Assembly (NCBI RefSeq): GCF_000069225.1
Contig: NC_010407.1
Location: 1,612,001-1,676,000 of the forward strand
Length of the DNA: 64,000 bases
Direction: 5' to 3'
Source of the DNA: Clavibacter sepedonicus
GTDB taxonomy: Bacteria > Actinomycetota > Actinomycetes > Actinomycetales > Microbacteriaceae
The stretch's first letter is position 1; the number at the start of each line of letters is the position of its first letter. A program made the translations under genes and the position numbers. The notes below the pieces were generated by a model. It did no database searches, had not been told where the DNA came from, and saw nothing but the letters and a program-made list of their open reading frames with translations. Positions 1 through 9,860 of the stretch are shown one piece after another.

Positions 1-12
1 AGATGGGGGTTC

Positions 13-2218
<2,206 letters not shown>

Positions 2219-2412
2219 GTGGTCCTCCAGTTGGGTCGACTCGTCCGCCGGCGGTGCGCACGCGTGCGCGCGCGGGGTCCGTCGGGGGCGGGGCAGGCGG
2301 TGGATCCGCGTGGGCCGCAGCGGCAGGGGGGGCGGATGCGACGCAGCGACGCACCACGGGCGAGGCTACCGTGGGCGCCCGGATTGGCCCGCATCCCGAG
2401 GGCCCCGCAGGG

Positions 2413-2418
2413 TACGGT
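2413..2418 (+). promoter_or_regulatory. -10 element TACGGT, leaderless start for the GerW-like gene
   Basis: TANNNT hexamer seven bases before the ATG at 2426, with no Shine-Dalgarno sequence between. This fits a transcript starting at or near the start codon. Confidence 0.5.
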
Positions 2419-2425
2419 GGGTCGC

Positions 2426-2758
2426 ATGACCAACCTCGTCGCACAGCTCGCAGAGAACGTGAAGAACGCCGGAGTGGGGACGGTCTACGGCGACCCCCTC
2501 GACATCGACGGCTCGACCATCGTGCCCGTGGCGTTCGCCTGGTACGGCTTCGGCGGGGGCAGCGACCTCCCCGACTCGGACGGCAACGTCGCCGGCGGCG
2601 GCGGGGGCGGCGGCGCCACCTGGCCCATCGGCGCCTACATCGCCACCGACGGCGAGGTGCGCTTCCAGCCCAACGTGATCGCCCTGCTCGCGGTGGCCAC
2701 GCCCGTCATCTGGATCTCCGGCAAGGTCCTCGTCAAGCTCATCAAGACGCTGAAGTAG
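2426..2758 (+). CDS. GerW/YtfJ-family small protein
   Basis: 110-aa protein with the layout of the spore YtfJ/GerW family: a short N-terminal segment (VGTVYGDPLDIDGSTIVPVA), a conserved aromatic-glycine stretch (WYGFGGG), a glycine-rich linker near residues 50-65, and a hydrophobic C-terminal segment (VIALLAVATPVIWISGKV). Actinobacteria that never sporulate carry family members, so a spore role is not implied; the molecular function is unknown. It stands alone, divergent from glgX, and is followed by a GC-rich hairpin. Start chosen at ATG 2426, preceded by a leaderless-type -10. The longer open frame upstream is antisense to glgX. Confidence 0.75.
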   Translation: MTNLVAQLAENVKNAGVGTVYGDPLDIDGSTIVPVAFAWYGFGGGSDLPDSDGNVAGGGGGGGATWPIGAYIATDGEVRFQPNVIALLAVATPVIWISGKVLVKLIKTLK

Positions 2759-2779
2759 CCGCAGCCGCACCACCACCGC

Positions 2780-2811
2780 GGAGCGCGGGTGCCCTCGGGC
2801 GCCCGCGCTCC
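2780..2811 (+). terminator. hairpin after the GerW-like gene
   Basis: GGAGCGCGGG (2780-2789) pairs with CCCGCGCTCC (2802-2811), extended inward by a few more pairs. No strong U-run follows. It lies between the GerW-like stop and the riboswitch, so probably ends the upstream transcript. Confidence 0.5.
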
Positions 2812-2879
2812 CGTGCGTCCGGGGACGCGCGCCGTCGCTGCTTTCCGGGCGCGTCGCCCGCGCGCTATGCTCGCCGGTG

Positions 2880-2967
2880 AACACGGGAGTCCGGTGAGCC
2901 GGACTGAGAGGAAGATCCCCAATCTTCGACCGTCGAACCTGATCTGGATCATGCCAGCGCAGGGAGG
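2880..2967 (+). promoter_or_regulatory. TPP riboswitch (THI element)
   Basis: Conserved thiamine-pyrophosphate aptamer parts appear in order: ACGGGAGTCC, CTGAGAG (2904-2910), a variable hairpin GAAGAT/ATCTTC (2911-2927), then GAACCTGATCTGG and ATGCCAGCGCAGGGA (ending near 2965). It lies 50 bases before ykoE. Downstream, CGTGCC (2983-2988) can pair with GGCACG (3007-3012), which overlaps the likely ribosome-binding GAAGGG (3003-3008). This suggests control of translation initiation; the switching partner is inferred. Confidence 0.93.
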
Positions 2968-3016
2968 TTTCCTTTCTCCACCCGTGCCTCTTCCACCTCA
3001 CCGAAGGGCACGTCCG

Positions 3017-3667
3017 ATGACCGCATCACCCTCGTCCACCGCATCCGCTCCGGCCGGCGTCGCCGCCCGCAGCCCCCGCTCCGGCCTCCGCGCCCGCTGG
3101 CGCGTCATCGACATCGTCGTGGCCAGCGTCCTCGGCGTGGCCTCCGGCCTCGTCTTCGTGATCTGGAACACGGCGTCCGTCCCCGTCGCGGGTGTGTTCC
3201 AGCCCCTGCTCCCCGGGCTCCAGGCGCTCGCGGGCGGCGGCTGGCTCTTCGCGGGCGTCCTCACCGGCATCGTGATCCGCAAGCCCGGCGCCGCCCTCTA
3301 CGGCGAGCTGCTCGCCGCGTTCGTCTCCATGCTCGTCGGCAACGTGTGGGGGGTGAGCACGCTCCTCTCCGGCCTCACGCAGGGCCTCGGCGCGGAGCTC
3401 GTGCTGCTCGCCTTCCTCTACGCGAACTGGCGCGCCTACGTCGCCGTGCTCGCCGGCATGGGCGCGGGGCTCGGCATGGCGATCACGGACCTCGTCACCT
3501 ACTACGTGGGATCCACACCGCTCTTCGCGACGATCTACACGGTCGCGGCGCTCGTCTCGGGCGCGGTCGTCGCGGGGCTGCTCCCGTGGCTCGTCGCCCG
3601 GGCGCTCGCCCGCACCGGCGCGCTCTCGCGCTTCGCCTCGGGCCGCGACACCGCGGCCCGCGTCTGA
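3017..3667 (+). CDS. ykoE: ECF transporter S component YkoE (thiamine precursor uptake)
   Basis: 216-aa membrane protein, the substrate-binding S component of an ECF importer. The YkoE family takes up hydroxymethylpyrimidine or thiamine-related compounds. About five to six hydrophobic segments are visible, beginning DIVVASVLGVASGLVFVIW, and including family-type stretches GGWLFAGVLTGIVIRKPGAALYGE (read as blocks) and GNVWGVSTLLSG. The TPP riboswitch in its leader and the ATPase and EcfT-type genes directly downstream fix the role. Start at ATG 3017 with GAAGGG eight bases upstream. The next gene begins two bases after its stop, so the three transporter genes form one operon repressed by TPP. 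Confidence 0.9.
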   Translation: MTASPSSTASAPAGVAARSPRSGLRARWRVIDIVVASVLGVASGLVFVIWNTASVPVAGVFQPLLPGLQALAGGGWLFAGVLTGIVIRKPGAALYGELLAAFVSMLVGNVWGVSTLLSGLTQGLGAELVLLAFLYANWRAYVAVLAGMGAGLGMAITDLVTYYVGSTPLFATIYTVAALVSGAVVAGLLPWLVARALARTGALSRFASGRDTAARV

Positions 3668-3669
3668 CC

Positions 3670-5232
3670 GTGCGGCGACCGGGTCGTCGCCCGTCCTTGC
3701 TCGAGGCCTCGCGCGTGCCGCTCGCCGGGCCCGAGGCGACGGCCGAGCGGGCGGGCGGCGCGTCCGTCCGAGCCGAGGGCTGGGGCTGGCGGCACGCGGG
3801 ACGGACCGCCTGGGCGGTCCGCGACGTCGACCTGGTCATCGAGCCGGGGGAGCGGGTGCTGCTCCTCGGCGCGTCCGGCGCCGGGAAGACCACGCTCATG
3901 CACGCGCTCGCGGGCGTCCTCGGCGGTGACGACGAGGGGGAGACCCGTGGCTCGCTGCGCGTCGATGGCCAGGATCCGGCCGCCCGCCGCGGCCGCGCTG
4001 GCCTCGTGCTGCAGGACCCCGACGCTCAGGTGATCCTTTCCCGTGTCGGCGACGACGTAGCATTCGGTTGCGAGAACCTCGGCGTCCCGCGCGACGAGAT
4101 CTGGGTCCGCGTGCGGGCGGCGCTCGACGCGGTGGGCCTCGACGTCGCCCTGGACCGCTCCACGACCGCGCTCTCCGGCGGCCAGAAGCAGCGCCTCGCC
4201 CTCGCCGGCGTCCTCGCGATGCGGCCGGGTCTCCTGCTCCTCGACGAGCCGACCGCGAACCTCGACCCCGACGGCGTCGGCGAGGTGCGTCGCGCCGTCG
4301 AGTCCGTGGTCGAGTCGAGCGGCGCGACCCTCGTCGTCATCGAGCACCGCGTCGCCGTGTGGCAGGACCTCGTCGACCGGGTGGTCGTGTTCGCGGCGGA
4401 CGGCGGGATCCTCGCCGACGGCGCGCCCGACGACGTCCTCCGCGACCAGGGTGCGTCGCTCGCGGCGGCCGGCGTCTGGGTGCCGGGCCGGGAGCCGGCC
4501 GAGCCCGTCCGGGAGCGCGCCGCGCCCGCTCCGCTCCTCCGGGCGGACGGCCTCGCCGTGGGCCGGGGCGGCGCACGCGGCACCGCGGTGGCCGAAGGCA
4601 TCGGCGTCGCGTTCGCCTCGGGCCGCGTCACGGCGCTCACCGGACCGAACGGCGGTGGCAAGAGCACGCTCGCGCTCACGCTGGGCGGCCTGCTGCCCGC
4701 GCTGTCCGGCCGGGTCGTCGCGGAGGCGGCCCTCGCCGGCGGCCTCGGCGCGGATCCGGCCGCCTGGCGCTCGCGCGAGCTGGCGGCGCGCATCGGCACG
4801 GTGTTCCAGGATCCGGAGCACCAGTTCCTCGCCGGCACCGTGCGCGCCGAGCTCGGGGTCGGTCCGCGCGCCGTGGGCATGGATCCCGCCGAGGCCGCCC
4901 GTCGCGTCGACGAGCTGCTCGTGCGCCTCCGCCTCGACGGCCTCGCGGAGGCGAACCCCTTCACCCTCTCCGGGGGCGAGAAGCGGCGCCTCTCCGTCGC
5001 GACCGCCCTGGCGACCGCCCCGCGCCTCCTCGTCCTCGACGAACCCACGTTCGGGCAGGACGCCCGCACCTGGGCCGAGCTCGTCGCGCTCCTCGCCGAC
5101 CTCGTCGACCGCGAGGGCGTGGGCGTCCTCGCCGTCACCCACGACGCCGACCTCGTCCGCGCGCTGGCGGACGAGGTCCTCCGCCTCGACGCCGTGCCGG
5201 GCGGAACCGCCCGCCTCGAGGCCGTGCGATGA
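3670..5232 (+). CDS. ykoD: ECF transporter double ATPase (YkoD type)
   Basis: 520-aa protein with two fused ABC ATPase domains, the usual form of YkoD. Domain 1: Walker A GASGAGKT near residue 68, signature LSGGQKQR near 168, Walker B LLLLDEP near 191. Domain 2: Walker A GPNGGGKST near 325, signature LSGGEKRR near 432, Walker B LLVLDEPTFGQD near 455. It powers the ECF importer with YkoE and the T component downstream. GTG 3670 is used as the start, two bases after the ykoE stop. The first about 30 residues look poorly conserved, so a later start is possible. It overlaps ykoC by four bases (ATGA). Confidence 0.9.
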   Translation: MRRPGRRPSLLEASRVPLAGPEATAERAGGASVRAEGWGWRHAGRTAWAVRDVDLVIEPGERVLLLGASGAGKTTLMHALAGVLGGDDEGETRGSLRVDGQDPAARRGRAGLVLQDPDAQVILSRVGDDVAFGCENLGVPRDEIWVRVRAALDAVGLDVALDRSTTALSGGQKQRLALAGVLAMRPGLLLLDEPTANLDPDGVGEVRRAVESVVESSGATLVVIEHRVAVWQDLVDRVVVFAADGGILADGAPDDVLRDQGASLAAAGVWVPGREPAEPVRERAAPAPLLRADGLAVGRGGARGTAVAEGIGVAFASGRVTALTGPNGGGKSTLALTLGGLLPALSGRVVAEAALAGGLGADPAAWRSRELAARIGTVFQDPEHQFLAGTVRAELGVGPRAVGMDPAEAARRVDELLVRLRLDGLAEANPFTLSGGEKRRLSVATALATAPRLLVLDEPTFGQDARTWAELVALLADLVDREGVGVLAVTHDADLVRALADEVLRLDAVPGGTARLEAVR

Positions 5233-6023
5233 GCGTTGCCGTGCCCCCGGTCGTCCCCGCCGCCCGCGCGACGGGCCTCGCCGCCGTCAACCCCGTGGCC
5301 CGGCTCGCGGCCGCGCTCGTGCTGACGCTCGTCCTCGTGCTGAGTCTCGACGCCGTCTCCGCGGGCACGGCGCTGCTGCTCGAGCTGCTGCTCCTGCCGT
5401 TCGCGGGCATCCGCCCGCGCGCATTCCTGGTCCGCGGCATCCCCGTCTGGATCGCCGCGCCCGCCGCGGGCCTCACGATCCTGCTCTACGGCCGCACGTC
5501 CGGCGACGTGTACGCGCAGTTCCTGCTCGTGGTGGTCAGCGAGGACTCGGTGCTGCTCGCGGTCGCGACGACCCTGCGCGTGCTGGCCATCGGCGTCGCG
5601 TCGCTCGTGCTCTTCACGGACGTGGATCCCACGGACCTCGCCGACGGCCTCGCGCAGGTCGCGCGCCTGCCGTCCCGCTTCGTGCTCGGCGCGCTCGCGG
5701 GCGTGCGGCTCGTCGGGCTGCTCCTCGACGACTGGCGCTCGCTCGAGCTGGCGCGACGTGCGCGGGGCGTGGCCGACCGCGGCCGGATCCGCCGGTTCGC
5801 CGGCCAGGCCTTCGCGCTCCTCGTGCTCTCGATCCGGCGCGGCAGCAAGCTGGCCACCGCGATGGAGGCCCGCGGCTTCGGCGGCGCCACCGCTCGCACC
5901 TGGGCCCGCCCCAGCGTCGTCGGTCGGCGGGAGGCGCTCGTCCTGGCCGTCGCCCTGCTCGTCGCCGCCAGCGCGGTGGCGGCCGCCGTCACGGCCGGGA
6001 CCTGGGGCTCCGTTGCGGCCTGA
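5229..6023 (+). CDS. ykoC: ECF transporter transmembrane component T (YkoC type)
   Basis: 264-aa membrane protein of the EcfT/CbiQ family, the scaffold joining the ATPase to the S component. Hydrophobic helices occur near residues 28-60, 75-95, 105-130, 155-170 and at the C-terminus. The coupling-helix signature of the family is visible as ARRARGVADR and MEARGFGG near residues 178 and 215. It starts at ATG 5229 inside the stop of the ATPase gene, so is translationally coupled. Together with YkoE and YkoD it completes a riboswitch-controlled importer for a pyrimidine or thiamine precursor. Confidence 0.9.
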   Translation: MSVAVPPVVPAARATGLAAVNPVARLAAALVLTLVLVLSLDAVSAGTALLLELLLLPFAGIRPRAFLVRGIPVWIAAPAAGLTILLYGRTSGDVYAQFLLVVVSEDSVLLAVATTLRVLAIGVASLVLFTDVDPTDLADGLAQVARLPSRFVLGALAGVRLVGLLLDDWRSLELARRARGVADRGRIRRFAGQAFALLVLSIRRGSKLATAMEARGFGGATARTWARPSVVGRREALVLAVALLVAASAVAAAVTAGTWGSVAA

Positions 6024-6561
6024 CGCGGGGGAGCGGCGCCCCGCGCTCGTCCTCGTCGACGGCCCGTCCGGCTCCGGCAAGTCGACCCTCGCGGACTCCC
6101 TCGTCCGGGACGGCGATGCGGACGCGGGGCTGCCGCCGGGCGCCCAGCTCCTCCGGCTCGACGACGTCTACCCCGGCTGGGACGGCCTCGAGGCGGCGTC
6201 CCGGCACCTCGAGCGGCACGTGCTCCCGGGGATGCGCCCGGGCGGGCGCCCCCGGTGGCGCCGCTGGGACTGGGTCGCCGGCGCGCCCGCGGAGTGGCAC
6301 GACCTGGATCCGGCACGACCGCTCGTGGTCGAGGGCTGCGGATCCCTGACCCGGGCTGCCGCGGGCCTCGCCACGCACCGCATCTGGGTCGAGGCCGACG
6401 ACGCCGTGCGCCGAGGTCGCGCCATCGCTCGCGACGGCGAGTCCTTCGCCGTGGAGTGGGAGCGCTGGGATGCGCAGTGGCGCGCGCACGTGGCCCGGGA
6501 GGATCCGCGCGCCCTGGCCGACGTCGTCGTCCGCACGGACGCCGTGGCGGCAGCCGGGTAG
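6013..6561 (+). CDS. P-loop kinase-like protein
   Basis: About 182 aa with a Walker A motif VDGPSGSGKSTLAD near residues 15-28 and a later RLDDVYPGWDGL segment of the type seen in uridine-kinase-like P-loop proteins, where the Asp pair contacts substrate. A WVEADDAVRRGRAIARDGE segment near 125 resembles a lid with arginines. The substrate cannot be told. The first usable start is TTG 6013, inside the end of ykoC; no ATG or GTG lies before the Walker A in this frame. Position suggests co-transcription with the ECF genes. Its TAG stop forms the first half of the -10 of the next gene. Confidence 0.7.
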   Translation: MRPDAGERRPALVLVDGPSGSGKSTLADSLVRDGDADAGLPPGAQLLRLDDVYPGWDGLEAASRHLERHVLPGMRPGGRPRWRRWDWVAGAPAEWHDLDPARPLVVEGCGSLTRAAAGLATHRIWVEADDAVRRGRAIARDGESFAVEWERWDAQWRAHVAREDPRALADVVVRTDAVAAAG

Positions 6562-6564
6562 CCT
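6559..6564 (+). promoter_or_regulatory. -10 element TAGCCT, leaderless start
   Basis: TANNNT six bases before the ATG at 6571. The hexamer begins with the stop codon of the kinase-like gene. Confidence 0.5.
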
Positions 6565-6570
6565 GAGGCC

Positions 6571-6843
6571 ATGACCGATTCCGCACCGTCCGACGTCCGC
6601 TACCTCGCCGTCTTCGCCGACGGCCCCCTCGAGGGAACCACCGAGACCCGCGTCCTCGTCGACGGCCAGCACGACGAGACCATCAGCACGATGTCCGCCG
6701 TCGAGGGCAAGGAGTCGCTCTTCCAGTACCGCGCCGGTGCCGTGTCCGAGATCGCGGGCGAGCAGCGCGTGACGTACACGTACGTGGTCGACGGCAGCGA
6801 CGACGTCCTCGGCGAGGGCGACGACGAGTCCCTCGAGCTCTGA
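6571..6843 (+). CDS. hypothetical acidic protein, 90 aa
   Basis: Not recognised. A small soluble, strongly acidic protein (C-terminus GEGDDESLEL) with no signal peptide or membrane segment. Predicted mainly beta from alternating patterns such as VRYLAVFADGPLEG and QRVTYTYVVDG. Start at ATG 6571, preceded at six bases by TAGCCT, so probably leaderless and independently transcribed despite lying nine bases after the upstream stop. A hairpin follows the gene. Similar short proteins are common in Microbacteriaceae, but I know of no assigned function. Confidence 0.6.
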   Translation: MTDSAPSDVRYLAVFADGPLEGTTETRVLVDGQHDETISTMSAVEGKESLFQYRAGAVSEIAGEQRVTYTYVVDGSDDVLGEGDDESLEL

Positions 6844-6876
6844 TCCCCGCACCCCTCGGCGCCTGAGGCGCCGCCC

Positions 6877-6911
6877 ACGACCCCGGCCCGCGATGCGGCA
6901 CCCGGGGTCGT
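6877..6911 (+). terminator. hairpin after the 90-aa gene
   Basis: ACGACCCCGG (6877-6886) pairs perfectly with CCGGGGTCGT (6902-6911) across a 15-base loop. Preceded by a smaller GGCGCC hairpin. Short T/G tail only. Confidence 0.5.
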
Positions 6912-7001
6912 CGTGTGTCCGGGCGGAGCCTCGTCGGGCCGAGCCGAAGCCCACGCCCGGCAGAGGCTCGGGCCTGCCCGAGGTCCACGCCTGCCCGAGG
7001 C

Positions 7002-7352
7002 TCAGGCCCAGCCGAGCTCGTGCAGCCGGTCGTCGTCGATGCCGTGGAAGTGCGCGATCTCGTGCACGAGCGTCACGTGGACGAGGTCCCGTAGAGCGTC
7101 CATGTCCTCGGCCTCATGCAGGTGCGGCTCGCGGTAGACGACGATGCGGTCCGGCATCTCGCCGAACCCGTACTGCCCGCGCTCGGTCATGGCGACGCCG
7201 TCGTAGAGGCCGAGGAGGTCGAGCGTCCCGTCCTCGGGCCGGTCCTCGACGACGAAGACGACGTTGTCGAGCCCGTCCACCATCTCGTCCGGCAGGTCGT
7301 CGAGCTTGTCCACCACCAGTCGCTCGAAGTCGTCGGGGTCGAGGTGCAGCAC
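7002..7352 (-). CDS. zincin-like metallopeptidase family protein
   Basis: 116-aa protein of the small bacterial metallopeptidase-like family (PF06262 type). The zinc motif HEIAHFHGIDDDRLHELGW gives HExxH plus the downstream acidic and His residues near the C-terminus. A conserved region FERLVVDKLDDLPDEM near the N-terminus is typical of the family. The open frame extends upstream into the tRNA-His gene; I place the start at GTG 7352, which gives the usual family length. Substrates of this family are generally unknown. It lies just downstream of the tRNA-His terminator on the same strand. Confidence 0.8.
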   Translation of the reverse strand: MLHLDPDDFERLVVDKLDDLPDEMVDGLDNVVFVVEDRPEDGTLDLLGLYDGVAMTERGQYGFGEMPDRIVVYREPHLHEAEDMDALRDLVHVTLVHEIAHFHGIDDDRLHELGWA

Positions 7353-7410
7353 GGACTCAGCCTCGCACAGGCGACGGGCGTCGGGCGTCGTCGGCGTGCG
7401 CGCGAAGCGG

Positions 7411-7442
7411 AAGGGCCGGGACCCTCTCGGATCCCGGCCCTT
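7411..7442 (-). terminator. terminator after tRNA-His
   Basis: Perfect 11-bp stem AAGGGCCGGGA (7411-7421) with TCCCGGCCCTT (7432-7442) and a 10-base loop, starting 6 bases after the tRNA-His 3' end in the minus-strand direction. Confidence 0.75.
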
Positions 7443-7447
7443 CCCGG

Positions 7448-7524
7448 TGGGGTGGACGACGGGGCTCGAACCCGCGACTTCCGGCTCCACAAGCCAGCGC
7501 TCTGCCAACTGAGCTACGCCCACC
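7448..7524 (-). tRNA. tRNA-His (GTG anticodon), with encoded CCA
   Basis: On the minus strand the acceptor GTGGGCG (from 7523) pairs with CGTCCAC. The anticodon loop TTGTGGA holds GTG, and the T arm is GCGGG-TTCGAGC-CCCGT. An extra 5' G (7524) faces the C at the discriminator position (7451), the hallmark of tRNA-His. CCA is encoded (7450-7448). Confidence 0.95.
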
Positions 7525-7566
7525 ATGCGGCCGATCCCGCTCTCGCGGACGGCCATGACGAGGATA

Positions 7567-8187
7567 CTACAGCCGCGAGGCCCAGGCGGACGTGACGTCC
7601 GCGGAGATGGCCTGGACGTCGTCGGTCGGGGGGCCGGGGGCCGGGACGAAGGCCGCGCGGCGGTAGTACTCGAGCTCGCGGATCGACTCGAGGATGTCGG
7701 CGAGGGCGCGGTGCCCGCCGTTCTTCTCGGGGGAGTTGAAGTAGATCCGCGGGAACCACTCCTTGGCGAGCACCTTGATGGAGGAGACGTCGACGCTGCG
7801 GTAGTGGAGGTGGGCGTCGACGCGGGGCATGTACTTCGCGAGGAACGCGCGGTCGGTGCCGATGGTGTTGCCCGCGATGGGGGCCTTGCCGCCGTTCGGC
7901 ACGTGTTGCAGCAGGTACTCGAGCACCGCGAACTCGGCGTCGGCGAGGCTCACGCCCGCGGGGATCTCGTCGAGCAGCCCCGAGGAGCGGTGCATCTCGG
8001 TGACGAACTCGCCCATGTTGGCGAGCGCGGCGGGATCGGGGTTGATCACGATCGTGAAGCCGGCGTCGACGGGGACGAGGTCGAAGTCGGTGACGACCAC
8101 CGCGACCTCCACCAGCTCGTCGATCGCGAGGTCGAGCCCCGTCATCTCGCAGTCGATCCACACCAGCCGGTCCGCGTTGTTGCCCAT
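7567..8187 (-). CDS. orn: oligoribonuclease
   Basis: 206-aa DEDDh 3'-5' exoribonuclease that degrades 2-5-nt RNA and linear dinucleotides from cyclic-di-GMP turnover. Visible motifs: WIDCEMTGLD (Asp12, Glu14), NTIGTDRAFL near residue 105, and the C-terminal HRALADILESIREL carrying the catalytic His and Asp. Length is normal. Start at ATG 8187, preceded on the minus strand by TAGGAT and a six-base spacer, so probably leaderless. It is upstream of tRNA-His on the same strand. Confidence 0.95.
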   Translation of the reverse strand: MGNNADRLVWIDCEMTGLDLAIDELVEVAVVVTDFDLVPVDAGFTIVINPDPAALANMGEFVTEMHRSSGLLDEIPAGVSLADAEFAVLEYLLQHVPNGGKAPIAGNTIGTDRAFLAKYMPRVDAHLHYRSVDVSSIKVLAKEWFPRIYFNSPEKNGGHRALADILESIRELEYYRRAAFVPAPGPPTDDVQAISADVTSAWASRL

Positions 8188-8193
8188 CCCCCG

Positions 8194-8199
8194 ATCCTA
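8194..8199 (-). promoter_or_regulatory. -10 element TAGGAT, leaderless start for orn
   Basis: Reads TAGGAT on the minus strand, six bases before the orn ATG. Divergent from the SCO4848-like promoter 33 bases away. Confidence 0.55.
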
Positions 8200-8231
8200 T
8201 CGGGGGGGGCGGGCCGCCCCGATGCGCCGCC

Positions 8232-8237
8232 TACCAT
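8232..8237 (+). promoter_or_regulatory. -10 element TACCAT, leaderless start
   Basis: TANNNT six bases before the GTG at 8244. This selects GTG 8244 as the start over the out-of-frame ATG inside the hexamer. Confidence 0.5.
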
Positions 8238-8243
8238 GGTGGA

Positions 8244-8459
8244 GTGATCACCCTCCTCGCCGTCCTCCTCATCGTCAACGGCGTCTGGAACGTCGTCGTC
8301 TGGCCGCAGTTCCTCAAGCGCGTCGCGAAGGATCCCCGTGCCCGCAACGCCGACGGGTCGCGCACCCCGTTCTTCACGGTGCACCTCGTGCTGGTGTCGG
8401 TCTCGCTGCTGCTCGCCCTCGTGTCGATCGTCGCCGCCGTCGCGGCGTTCCTCTCCTGA
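8244..8459 (+). CDS. SCO4848-family small membrane protein
   Basis: 71-aa protein with two transmembrane helices (ITLLAVLLIVNGVWNVVVWP and VHLVLVSVSLLLALVSIVAA) joined by a basic loop (KRVAKDPRARNADGSRTPFF), the pattern of the actinobacterial SCO4848 membrane family. Function is unknown. Start is GTG 8244, set by the -10 six bases upstream. The thioredoxin-like gene follows about 50 bases later on the same strand. Confidence 0.7.
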   Translation: MITLLAVLLIVNGVWNVVVWPQFLKRVAKDPRARNADGSRTPFFTVHLVLVSVSLLLALVSIVAAVAAFLS

Positions 8460-8512
8460 CCTCCGGAGAGGGCCTGCCCGCGGCGGACGCCGCGCCCGCC
8501 GGATCGGAGGGC

Positions 8513-8825
8513 GTGCGCGTCGTCATGTTCTCCTCTCCTCTTCTGCGTGCCGTGCCATACGACCCGGCGCACCCTCGCGGAGGTGCAGCGGCTCCTGCCG
8601 TGGCTCCCGGTCGAGGAGCTCGACGTGGCGACGCATCCCGACCGCGCCGAGGCCGAGGGCATCCGCTCGACGCCGACGATCCTCGTGCGCGCCGGTCACT
8701 TCGAGGTGCTCCCTGCCGAGGGCGTGCCGACCGCGCCGCAGGTGCTCCAGGCGGTGGTGCGTGCCATGGACGGGACCCCGCCGAGCGGTCCTGCGGGGGC
8801 CCCGGGTCGCGAGGATCCCGCGTAG
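8513..8825 (+). pseudogene. thioredoxin-like protein, frameshifted at the active site
   Basis: The downstream frame encodes a thioredoxin-fold domain: CVPCHTTRRTLAEVQRLLPW, then VEELDVATHPDRAEAEGI, cis-proline segment STPTILV, and an amphipathic C-terminus, ending at 8825. The expected first strand (VRVVMFSSPL) lies in the +1-shifted frame from GTG 8513. One extra pyrimidine in the TC-rich run 8531-8543 puts the two halves out of frame just before the CVPC redox motif. As written, no start produces a protein with both beta-1 and the CxxC. If real, the gene is inactive; a sequencing error in the pyrimidine run is possible. Confidence 0.7.
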
Positions 8826-8839
8826 TACCCTTGTCTCGA

Positions 8840-8912
8840 CCCCCCGTAGCTCAATGGATAGAGCATCGGCCTTCTAATCCGACGGTTGCGCGTTCGAGTC
8901 GCGCCGGGGGGA
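8840..8912 (+). tRNA. tRNA-Arg (TCT anticodon)
   Basis: Acceptor CCCCCCG with CGGGGGG (8905-8911), D arm GCTC...GAGC, anticodon loop CTTCTAA, T arm GCGCG-TTCGAGT-CGCGC. The innermost anticodon-stem pair is a C-T mismatch. CCA is not encoded. Confidence 0.93.
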
Positions 8913-8940
8913 CCGTCTGTCGGATGGGCGGGATCGGCCG

Positions 8941-8946
8941 TAGATT
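8941..8946 (+). promoter_or_regulatory. -10 element TAGATT, leaderless start for nadE
   Basis: TANNNT six bases before the nadE ATG at 8953, with no Shine-Dalgarno between. Lies 28 bases after tRNA-Arg. Confidence 0.5.
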
Positions 8947-8952
8947 CGACGC

Positions 8953-9774
8953 ATGCGCGACATCCAGTCACAGATCATCGACGCCCTCGAGGTGCGTCCG
9001 ACCATCGATCCCGCCGACGAGGTCCGGAAGCGCGTCGACTTCCTCAAGGCCTACCTCCGGTCCACCGGCGCCGAGGGCTTCGTCCTCGGCGTGAGCGGCG
9101 GGCAGGACTCCTCTCTCGCCGGACGGCTCGCCCAGCTGGCGGTCGAGGAGCTCGCCGCCGAGGGGCTCCTCGCGGAGTTCGTCGCCGTCCGCCTGCCGTA
9201 CGGCGTGCAGGCCGACGAGGAGGACGCGCAGCTGGCGCTCTCCTTCATCCAGCCGAAGTCGAGCGTCGTCTTCGACATCAAGCGGGCCGTCGACGGCTTC
9301 CAGGCGGAGTACGCCGACGCCGCCGGTCACGCGATGACCGACTTCACCAAGGGCAACGTCAAGGCGCGCTCCCGCATGATCGCGCAGTACGCGCTGGCCG
9401 GCCAGGCCCGCCTCCTGGTGATCGGCACGGACCACGCGGCCGAGGCCGTCACGGGCTTCTTCACGAAGTACGGCGACGGAGGCGCGGACGTGCTCCCGCT
9501 GACGGGGCTCACCAAGCGCCAGGGCCGCGCACTGCTCGAGCGCCTCGGCGCGCCGGAGCGGCTCTACCTCAAGGCGCCCACCGCCGATCTGCTGGACGAG
9601 ACCCCCGGCCAGACCGACGAGGCCAACCTCGGCCTCACCTACGCCGACATCGACGACTTCCTCGAGGGCCGCGACGTCGACGACGAGGTGGCCGAGGCCA
9701 TCGAGGCCCGCTATGCGAGCACGGAGCACAAGCGCCGCGTCCCCGCCAGCATGTTCGACGACTGGTGGAAGTGA
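8953..9774 (+). CDS. nadE: ammonia-dependent NAD+ synthetase
   Basis: 273-aa NadE converting nicotinate adenine dinucleotide plus ATP and ammonia to NAD+. The ATP-pyrophosphatase P-loop SGGQDSS is at residues 48-54. [20 protein letters not shown] near 157-176 forms the conserved NaAD-binding region, and [12 protein letters not shown] and the C-terminal [15 protein letters not shown] match the short bacterial NadE. There is no glutaminase domain, so ammonia is the nitrogen donor. Start at ATG 8953, preceded by a leaderless-type -10. A strong hairpin terminator follows, shared with the convergent gene. Confidence 0.95.
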   Translation: MRDIQSQIIDALEVRPTIDPADEVRKRVDFLKAYLRSTGAEGFVLGVSGGQDSSLAGRLAQLAVEELAAEGLLAEFVAVRLPYGVQADEEDAQLALSFIQPKSSVVFDIKRAVDGFQAEYADAAGHAMTDFTKGNVKARSRMIAQYALAGQARLLVIGTDHAAEAVTGFFTKYGDGGADVLPLTGLTKRQGRALLERLGAPERLYLKAPTADLLDETPGQTDEANLGLTYADIDDFLEGRDVDDEVAEAIEARYASTEHKRRVPASMFDDWWK

Positions 9775-9803
9775 TCCGGCCTGATCCGCCTGCCCGGCGC
9801 CTC

Positions 9804-9837
9804 GACGCCCCGCACCTCATCGGAGGTGCGGGGCGTC
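9804..9837. terminator. bidirectional terminator between convergent genes
   Basis: Perfect 15-bp stem GACGCCCCGCACCTC (9804-9818) with GAGGTGCGGGGCGTC (9823-9837), loop ATCG. Lies between nadE (plus) and the minus-strand gene ending at 9861. Confidence 0.8.
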
Positions 9838-9860
9838 GTCATGTGCCTGTGGGCGGCGCG

